45,120 bases of DNA from JAKACA01 sp050010115. Its GTDB lineage: Bacteria > Actinomycetota > Acidimicrobiia > Acidimicrobiales > Bog-793. The stretch spans positions 1 through 45,120 of the forward strand of contig JBEKLQ010000062.1 of the NCBI GenBank assembly GCA_050010115.1. The letters are read 5' to 3'. Below the pieces are notes generated by a model. It was not told where the DNA came from and searched no databases. It saw nothing but the letters and a program-made list of their open reading frames with translations. Below are positions 39,972 to 45,120 of the stretch, piece by piece; the stretch's first letter is position 1; every line of letters begins with the position of its first letter. The position numbers and the translations under genes are program-made.

Positions 39972-40248
39972 GACGAGCCGTGGTCGCTGCCCGCCGATGG
40001 TCTCGTGCTGGTGACCCAGCAGCAATCCAATGACGGTCTCTACCGCGCGCTCGTGGCGAACGCCGACGCGTTGCGGGACTCCGGGATCGAGCACGTATAC
40101 AGGATTGGTGATGCCGTGGCCCCGGCTGATCAGCGAGGTGATCTTCGACGGCCACCGGCTGGCACTTGAGATCGATCGAGCCGATCCCTCGCAACCGCTG
40201 CCCTACCTGCGTGAGAGAGCTCAGATCGGATCGGGTTATCACGGCTAA
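39972..40248 (+). pseudogene. C-terminal remnant of a trimethylamine-dehydrogenase/2,4-dienoyl-CoA-reductase-like oxidoreductase
   Basis: One frame reads DGLVLVTQQQSNDGLYRALVANAD and GIEHVYRIGDAVAP; the next frame continues with RLISEVIFDGHRLALEID and PLPYLRERA to a stop at 40248. This is the C-terminal end of the NAD/FAD part of TMADH-type enzymes (VLVT...P...LY..L, VYRIGD..APR.IA.A.FDGHRLA.EID). The frame changes at about 40122-40126 and the rest of the enzyme is missing. Confidence 0.6.
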
Positions 40249-40300
40249 CTCATGGTCTGCTGGCCGAGGCGATGTCCCCGGTAAGTAGCGCGGCCTGAGT

Positions 40301-40306
40301 TACAGT
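40301..40306 (+). promoter_or_regulatory. putative -10 element of a leaderless promoter
   Basis: TACAGT (TAnnnT) lies six bases before GTG 40313, with no ribosome-binding site between. Confidence 0.5.
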
Positions 40307-40312
40307 GACCGC

Positions 40313-41329
40313 GTGACGGTGGCAGTCCGGTTCATAACCCGCTTGGTTGTGGCAATCGTGACCGGTCTGTTGCTTTGCATAGCGTCCGAGCTAGCGGCGC
40401 ATATTCCTGCTAACGCGTCAGTTAAGCAACTGACCTGCGGCTCAGGTAATCCAGCACCATACGCAGAGATAAAGCCGCGCCAGCCTTCGGTGACGATCTA
40501 CCTCGGCCGAGCGTCAAGCGGACCGGAGACTAGCCCGGTCATTACTTTCACGGTGTCCGCGAACTCCTGCAAGCTTCCTAGCAGCATCCCTGTCTTCATG
40601 GGCGTCCTGAGCGGTGAAGGATTCGACCTCGGCCTTCCAAAGAATGTTCCACCCTGCAGCGCCTCGGTGATCGCACGCCCGTTTTGTGCTGTTGTCCGCC
40701 GCGACGGCGACACCATCGACCTGACGCTGCAGACAGAGCGCAGTCAAATTCCGGCCGGGAGCTACTCGGGCAGCCTTGAGATCGGCAACAGCAGTATGGG
40801 CGAGACTCAGATCGCCATCACCCTCGAGCGACCCGATAGTGTGTGGCCCGCGCCGATTCTGCTCGGGATCGCTGCTGTGGCCGGTGGGATCAGCTTTGCC
40901 GGGATCAGAGAGTGGTTTGCGGTCGGCAGCCCGGCCACGGCTCCGGCCGGCGGTGGGAACGGTGGGAGTGGGACGGGCGGAGGCGTTGACGCCAAAGTAC
41001 CTGTGGGCACCCCCGAGGTTCCTGTCAAGCGGATTGCGAAGCTCACACGTCGGCTCGCCCCCCTGTGGAGAATTGTGTCCAGACCAGCGAGGTTCCTCAA
41101 GAAACACTTCACGGCAAGCGGCGTCCTCGCCATATGCTTCGGTGTCGGCGCCGGTGCGGTCACGTGGGTGAATACGTATGCCTACGACCGTTCCTGGTCG
41201 TTCAACATCGGCACGGCGTTCACCCTACTGAGCAAGGTGGGAGGCGCTGCCGCCGCATCTGCGTTCGTGATCTGGACAGCCGGCGCGGCGGGACACCGAA
41301 CGGCGGTCAGGAGGAGCCAACAGGGCTGA
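40313..41329 (+). CDS. multi-pass membrane protein with outer four-Cys domain, function unknown
   Basis: A 338-residue protein without recognised family. It has an N-terminal helix or signal anchor (residues 8-28), an outer beta-rich domain (about 35-175) with Cys at 42, 86, 115 and 125 that could pair as two disulphides, a helix at about 179-200 (PAPILLGIAAVAGGISFAGI), a Gly-rich linker (210-224), a basic cytoplasmic segment (239-265) and two further helices (about 268-288 and 306-327). The domain contains SPVITFTVSANSCKLPSSIPV and QIPAGSYSGSLEIGNSSM, resembling an Ig-like or DUF11-type strand pattern. GC content is lower than in the core genes, suggesting acquisition. GTG 40313 is supported by the TACAGT element. 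Confidence 0.7.
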   Translation: MTVAVRFITRLVVAIVTGLLLCIASELAAHIPANASVKQLTCGSGNPAPYAEIKPRQPSVTIYLGRASSGPETSPVITFTVSANSCKLPSSIPVFMGVLSGEGFDLGLPKNVPPCSASVIARPFCAVVRRDGDTIDLTLQTERSQIPAGSYSGSLEIGNSSMGETQIAITLERPDSVWPAPILLGIAAVAGGISFAGIREWFAVGSPATAPAGGGNGGSGTGGGVDAKVPVGTPEVPVKRIAKLTRRLAPLWRIVSRPARFLKKHFTASGVLAICFGVGAGAVTWVNTYAYDRSWSFNIGTAFTLLSKVGGAAAASAFVIWTAGAAGHRTAVRRSQQG

Positions 41330-41787
41330 CCCATCAATACTCGTCGTGATGCCAGACCCAGTACTGCCGGTCGCCCTCGGGTGCGTCGCGAAGGCCCTGC
41401 CACCTCGCGGACGTCGATCTGAGGGCCTTCAGAAACCTTCCGTGGCGGTCACAGCTGGACGATTCGATCCAGGGGTGCCACGAGATGTTCCTGGTGCCCC
41501 GCGACGTGCGGCAACGCGGCCCGGACCGGTAAGCGTCAACGGCTCCGGAACAGTGGCAAGGTGGGCATTCAGCACAGAGCTGCGGACGTGGTCGCCGAAC
41601 GGACCCGGTGGCGCCGATTCCGGCGTCGCTGTCACACGGGCGGCCTCCGGTGCAGTGCTACCAGTGTTCGTAAGAACGAAGTCGCCCGACAATCGCCGTT
41701 TGACCGATCCGAGCCCTGATCGTTGGCGTTTCCTCGCCGAGTTCTCGCACATCGTTGACCAGGTATGACACGCGGAAGACCTGAACT

Positions 41788-41811
41788 GGGGAACGAAGTG
41801 GGGAACGAAGT
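41788..41811 (+). repeat. 12-bp tandem duplication (GGGGAACGAAGT x2)
   Basis: Two perfect head-to-tail copies of GGGGAACGAAGT. On the minus strand it falls in the abnormal tail of the recombinase frame (PHFVPHFVP). Confidence 0.9.
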
Positions 41812-41831
41812 GAGGAGCGCCGCACAGCGAG

Positions 41832-41883
41832 AACTCGCTGCATATGGACGAAGGCGTAACTCGCTGCATATGGACGAAGGCGT
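41832..41883 (+). repeat. 26-bp tandem duplication
   Basis: The 26-bp unit at 41832-41857 is repeated exactly at 41858-41883 (it starts AACTCGCTGCATATGG). It lies 20 bp from the 12-bp duplication and right at the point where similarity of the recombinase to its family stops. Confidence 0.92.
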
Positions 41884-42823
41884 CGGGGAGAACGTGGCAG
41901 CGACGTTGACGAACCTGCTCGAACGAATGCGTCACGCGGTCAGGTCTCCAAGGAGAGCGGTGCGCCCCGTCCTGCGACCACACGTAGGCGGCGTCCCCGA
42001 GTTCGGTCCCGATGACGCGAGCACGATTCAGGGCAACTAGCTGCTGGCGTTCGAGGACCATTGCAGTCCCCGGGTCGATTGCGATGCGGCGAACCTGACG
42101 AGACTTTGTCGGTCGTGCTTCCACGCGACCCGGTAGGTCGGTGATCGATCGACGCACCGTGATCGTGGAGTCGGCGAGATCGACGTCGGACCATTGCAGT
42201 CCGCACAGCTCGCCCCGCCGCATCCCCGTGGTCGCCGCGACCCACAGCATCGAGGCAAGCTCAGGGTTGTAGGACTCGGCTGCTACCAGAAGCTTGCGCA
42301 CTTCCTCGACGGTCGGCGCTGTCGGCTCACTCGCGGCAGCACGCAGGGGAGTCGCAGAGTCTGCCGGCGACTGGGCAATCCAGCCCCACCGAACTGCCTG
42401 ACGCAGTGCCGAGCGGAGGAAGGCGTGGTGATGTCCGACCGTTGTCGGCGACAGTCCGGGCTGGATCAGGTCCCGGTAGTAGCTGTCGAGCCTCGCGGCG
42501 GTGAGCTTTCGGAGCTCGACACCCCCGAAGGCGGCCTTCGCCTGCTTGGCCAACAGGCCGTATCCCACGATCGTCTTCGGGGCGAGTCCCCGTGCTCTTG
42601 CGTGATCCAGGAACGCGTCGAGAAGGTGACCGACGGAGCCTTGCGAGGAGCTGCCCAGGTTCTTGGCCACTTCGGTGAGCATCTCGGCGGCCGCCTGGTT
42701 TGCCGTCCTCTTGGAGCCGCGCACGGTCTTGCTGAGCTGGCCGTAGCGACCGGTCCGAGGGTCGCGGCCGGTGGGCACGGTCACCTCCCAAACACCACGG
42801 CTCCGCCCACGCATCCTGGCCTT

Positions 42824-42839
42824 GTTCTGACGTCAGAAC
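42824..42839. promoter_or_regulatory. perfect 16-bp palindrome upstream of the integrase gene
   Basis: GTTCTGACGTCAGAAC is fully self-complementary and sits 9 bp before the integrase ATG and 42 bp before tRNA-Ser. It looks like an operator for an element-encoded repressor or excisionase. It is not the actinobacterial LexA box, which has GAAC...GTTC in the opposite order. Confidence 0.55.
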
Positions 42840-42881
42840 GGCTCATGGGACGCCCCGCGTCCCGAAGGTAGAGTCCAGCTC

Positions 42882-42965
42882 GGAGGGATGGCAGAGCGGA
42901 CGAATGCGACGGTCTTGAAAACCGTTGGGTGATGAGCCCCGGGGGTTCGAATCCCCCTCCCTCCG
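42882..42965 (+). tRNA. tRNA-Ser (anticodon TGA)
   Basis: 84 nt with the long variable arm of class II tRNAs. The acceptor GGAGGGA pairs with TCCCTCC, the anticodon stem ACGGT/ACCGT holds loop CTTGAAA (anticodon TGA), and the T arm is GGGGG-TTCGAAT-CCCCC; discriminator G. CCA is not encoded. The integrase remnant begins 67 bp upstream of its 5' end. Confidence 0.95.
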
Positions 42966-43001
42966 CCTTTCGCGGCCGCACCTCGTGATGACGAGCTGGC
43001 C

Positions 43002-43820
43002 TCAGGTCGCCGCAGCGAGCCTGCTGACTCTCGCCTCCCGCGATCTCGCCCAGCAACGGCCGGCGATGTAGAAGACGGCCCCGAGGCCCCCGACGAAGAA
43101 GCCAATCGGCCAGTTCCACTCATAGGCAGCGGCGATCGCGATCCAGACGGTGGCCACTGCGAGGCAGACCGACAACCCCAGAGCCGGCAAGGGCCTTCGC
43201 GTGAACGATCGGGCGGCACCAGCTGGGCCGATCATCAGGCTGAACATCAGAAGTGCCCCGACGATGGGGAGTGTCATAGTGGTCGCCAGGGCCACGACGA
43301 CGAGAAAGCAGACTTTCATTGTACGACTGTCGACGCCTCGTGCCTCGCCTATCTCCGGCAGGACTGACGACAGCAGCAGCGGCCGGTAGAGCACGGCGAT
43401 GGCGGTGACGCAGAGCACCCCGAGCACTGCGGTGACCAGCACGTCGTTGTTGCTGATACCGAGCACCTCCCCGAACAGCAGTCCGAAGATCGCGGGCTCG
43501 TACTCGTTGCTGAAGCTCAAGAACAGCGCCCCGAGGCCGAGCATCACGACAAGGCCGAGTGCCGTCATGGCGTCGTGGCGGCCCCGCCGGCTGAGCCAAC
43601 CGATACCAAGGGCGCTCATTACGGCGAACACCGCGAGGCCCCAGACGGTGCTCAGCCCGACGAGGCTCGCGCCGGCCGCACCTGCAAACCCGGCCTGAGG
43701 CACGGCGTGAGCAACGAACGCCGATCCGCGCAACACGGCGAAGGTGCCCACCACCCCGGCAATCACCGCCACCATCGTCGCCACGAGCCAGGTGTTGACC
43801 ATGAAGCCCGAGAACATCAT
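43002..43820 (-). CDS. ABC-3 family metal transporter permease (ZnuB/MntB type), second copy
   Basis: A 272-residue membrane protein with seven to eight helices. GTFAVLRGSAFVAHAVPQAGFAGAAGASLVG is the classical ABC-3 N-terminal signature, and VLYRPLLLSSVLPEIGEARGVDSRTM and TMTLPIVGALLMFSLMIGPAGAARSFTRRPLPAL contain the coupling-helix and pore regions. Such permeases carry Zn, Mn or Fe into the cytoplasm with a solute-binding protein and ATPase. ATG 43820 overlaps the stop of the first permease (ATGA). Two non-identical permeases suggest a heterodimeric channel. Confidence 0.92.
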   Translation of the reverse strand: MMFSGFMVNTWLVATMVAVIAGVVGTFAVLRGSAFVAHAVPQAGFAGAAGASLVGLSTVWGLAVFAVMSALGIGWLSRRGRHDAMTALGLVVMLGLGALFLSFSNEYEPAIFGLLFGEVLGISNNDVLVTAVLGVLCVTAIAVLYRPLLLSSVLPEIGEARGVDSRTMKVCFLVVVALATTMTLPIVGALLMFSLMIGPAGAARSFTRRPLPALGLSVCLAVATVWIAIAAAYEWNWPIGFFVGGLGAVFYIAGRCWARSREARVSRLAAAT

Positions 43821-44776
43821 CGTCCTCCGACAGCGCTGTGAGGCTGATTCGAGTTCCTTGGTGTGTCACGTCGCGCGGCGGTGGAGCGCCCCGACCGTTG
43901 CCGGCTGAGCTGCCGTCCTCGCCGCTCGCTCGAGATGTCCGCCACCAAGTACACAAGGAAGATCAGCGTCACCACGAAGAAACTCACCGGCCAACCCCGA
44001 TGCACCGGCGGCCAGTAGTAGCTGTCGTACGCGAGCAGGATGCCCAACCACGTCGACGCCACGCCAATGAGCGCCGCCCACGCCATGGCGAGACCGGGCC
44101 GTTTCGTGAGGCGCAGCGCCCCAGCCGCAGGCCCGATCAGAAGCGCAGTGCTGAGGATCGCGCCGATCGTGATGCACGACAATGACACCGCCACTGCCAT
44201 CGCCAGCAGGTACAGGCCGCCCAGTGTCCGCACCGGGACGCCACGGGCACACGCCATGTCGACGTTCAGCGAGCTCAAGAGCAGCGGGCGGTACAGCACG
44301 CCGATGGTGACGAGCGCCAGCAGGCTCATCAAGACCACGACGGCCACGGTCGATTGGTTGATCGCAAAGATCGAGCCGAACAGGACGGTGAACGTGGCCC
44401 CCGTCGTGTTGACCGAGTTCGAGTCCAGGTACAGGAACAGAGCGGCGACTCCGAGCGCCCCACCGAGGACGATCCCGGTGGCGAGATCGCGTCCGCGTTG
44501 CCTACGGATACCGAACAGCTCCATGATCCCGGCGCCGACGACCGCTGCCGTCACGAACCCCCACAGCGGGTTGACGCCGACGAGGAAGGCACCCGATCCG
44601 CCAGTCGTGCCGACGTCCCCGAGGGCATGGCCGGCGAAGGACTGGCCGCGGAGCACTGTGAAGACCCCCACCACTGCGGACACGAGCGCGACGACGGCCC
44701 CGACCACCAGTGCGACGTGAACAGGCTCGCTCGAGAAGAAACCAGGCTCGATCACGTCCTGCAACAATCCGGTCAT
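43817..44776 (-). CDS. ABC-3 family metal transporter permease (ZnuB/MntB type), first copy
   Basis: A 319-residue membrane protein. FTVLRGQSFAGHALGDVGTTGGSGAFLVGVNPLWG and VLYRPLLLSSLNVDMACARGVPVRTL mark it as an ABC-3 permease; SCITIGAILSTALLIGPAAGALRLTKRPGLAM completes the family pattern. The C-terminus has an extra basic, Ser/Arg-rich tail of about 40 residues not usual in the family. ATG 44776 overlaps the ATPase stop by 4 bp, so ATPase and both permeases are coupled. Metal specificity cannot be read from sequence. Confidence 0.92.
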   Translation of the reverse strand: MTGLLQDVIEPGFFSSEPVHVALVVGAVVALVSAVVGVFTVLRGQSFAGHALGDVGTTGGSGAFLVGVNPLWGFVTAAVVGAGIMELFGIRRQRGRDLATGIVLGGALGVAALFLYLDSNSVNTTGATFTVLFGSIFAINQSTVAVVVLMSLLALVTIGVLYRPLLLSSLNVDMACARGVPVRTLGGLYLLAMAVAVSLSCITIGAILSTALLIGPAAGALRLTKRPGLAMAWAALIGVASTWLGILLAYDSYYWPPVHRGWPVSFFVVTLIFLVYLVADISSERRGRQLSRQRSGRSTAARRDTPRNSNQPHSAVGGR

Positions 44777-45120
44777 GACCCGGCCTGCGATCGGCGCCCC
44801 GGGTAGACCGGGTAGTCCGGGTACTCCGGCTTTGCCTCCTCGTCGTGGTGAACGCCGGCATCGGAGCCGGCTACCACGAGGATGCGGTCGCGGACCTGAA
44901 GGACGTCAACCTGGCGGCCGTACAACTCGCTGAGGACATCCTCCCGGACGACCTCCTGGGTCGTCCCGCTGGCGGCCTTGCCACCCGCGAGGTACACGAT
45001 GCGGTCCATCGCCGGCAGCAACGGGTTCATGTCGTGGGCGGAGATCAGTACTGCGATGCCGTGCTGTGCCGTGATCCGGGCGAGGAGGCTGACGACCTCT
45101 TGCTCGCTCGCGATGTCCAA
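44773..45120 (-). CDS. ABC transporter ATP-binding protein, C-terminal part (5' end outside window)
   Basis: The visible 115 residues begin in the Walker B/D-loop region (DIASEQEVVSLLARITAQHG), followed by the H-loop in VLISAHDMNPLL and RIVYLAGGKAASGTTQEVV, the usual order of metal-ABC ATPases of the ZnuC/MntA type. Walker A and the signature motif lie to the right of the window. The tail contains GVHHDEEAKPEYPDYPVYPG, an unusual acidic, His-Tyr-Pro-rich end of about 30 residues. It drives the two permeases that follow. Confidence 0.9.
   Translation of the reverse strand: MDIASEQEVVSLLARITAQHGIAVLISAHDMNPLLPAMDRIVYLAGGKAASGTTQEVVREDVLSELYGRQVDVLQVRDRILVVAGSDAGVHHDEEAKPEYPDYPVYPGRRSQAGS

Larger units (their letters stand above)
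41429..42814 (-). pseudogene. tyrosine recombinase (phage/ICE integrase type), catalytic C-terminus lost
   Basis: The frame encodes a normal actinophage-type integrase up to about residue 300. It has an AP2-like arm-binding start (GVWEVTVPTGRDPRTGRYGQLSKTVRGSKR), a core-binding SAM-like domain (LLDAFLDHARARGLAPKTIVGY) and the first part of the catalytic domain with ATTGMRRGELCGLQWSDVDL (Arg I) and PTKSRQVRRIAI (the Lys). After WRPDRVTHSFEQVRQ, where HxLRH and the Tyr nucleophile should follow, the sequence is unrelated and low-complexity (from about 41910 down). So Arg II, the His residues and Tyr are missing. The homologous part is about 41912-42814. ATG 42814 lies 9 bp from a perfect 16-bp palindrome. 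It was probably the integrase of a lost element. Confidence 0.8.

Noticed and set aside
42824..42839. LexA (SOS) box before the integrase
   Set aside because: The actinobacterial SOS box has GAAC...GTTC order; this palindrome has GTTC...GAAC, so it does not match.

Overview
The window is very GC-rich bacterial DNA with an actinobacterial character. Indicators are a clustered ctaE-qcrCAB (bcc:aa3 supercomplex) locus, a haem cluster of the coproporphyrin-dependent type, many GTG/TTG starts, 4-base ATGA/GTGA gene overlaps and a recurring leaderless-promoter pattern (a TAnnnT-like hexamer 6-9 nt before the start codon). Gene content fits an Acidimicrobiia-like actinobacterium. That placement is an inference from overall flavour; no 16S or marker phylogeny could be run.

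Region 1 (1-12.5 kb) is core metabolism. It holds the 3' part of cobT, then on the minus strand hemE, hemH, hemG and lnt as a tightly coupled run (lnt carries Ser where the catalytic Cys is expected). Divergent from hemE is ctaE-qcrC-qcrA-qcrB, the cytochrome c oxidase subunit III and the whole cytochrome bc complex. A secreted family 9 glycoside hydrolase converges on qcrB, and a tRNA-Thr(TGT) follows.

Region 2 (12.5-26.2 kb) is mostly housekeeping. It holds sqdB (UDP-sulfoquinovose synthase type), a membrane-anchored protein with a poly-Thr linker, larC and larB (nickel-pincer cofactor), divergent pheA, an active/inactive pair of M16 peptidases, a secreted lysozyme-fold protein, a membrane-anchored beta-propeller-like protein, and an O-antigen-ligase/TPR protein whose frame is broken by one base.

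Region 3 (26.2-42.8 kb) is accessory and partly decayed. It has a methyltransferase, an ECF sigma factor with a textbook ECF promoter but a frameshift, a broken anti-sigma-like gene running into a VOC-domain remnant, a YceH/DUF480 protein, a RelE-like toxin remnant, an intact Phd-VapC module with its own palindromic operator, an FAD oxidase, an archaeal-type ATPase with a DUF234 nuclease-like domain, a BNR-repeat lipoprotein, a DUF5615-PspA chimera, an orphan PD-(D/E)XK protein, remnants of a nucleotidyltransferase and of a trimethylamine-dehydrogenase-like enzyme, a four-Cys membrane protein, and a tyrosine recombinase that has lost its catalytic C-terminus next to tandem duplications.

Region 4 (42.8-45.1 kb) starts with tRNA-Ser(TGA). 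Then come two ABC-3 permeases and the C-terminal part of the ATPase of a metal (Zn/Mn/Fe-type) importer, running off the right edge.

No complete, clearly novel multi-gene system was recognised. The most interesting items are the Lnt Cys-to-Ser change, the DUF5615-PspA chimera, the orphan nucleases, the operator-promoter of the toxin-antitoxin module and the leaderless-promoter signature.
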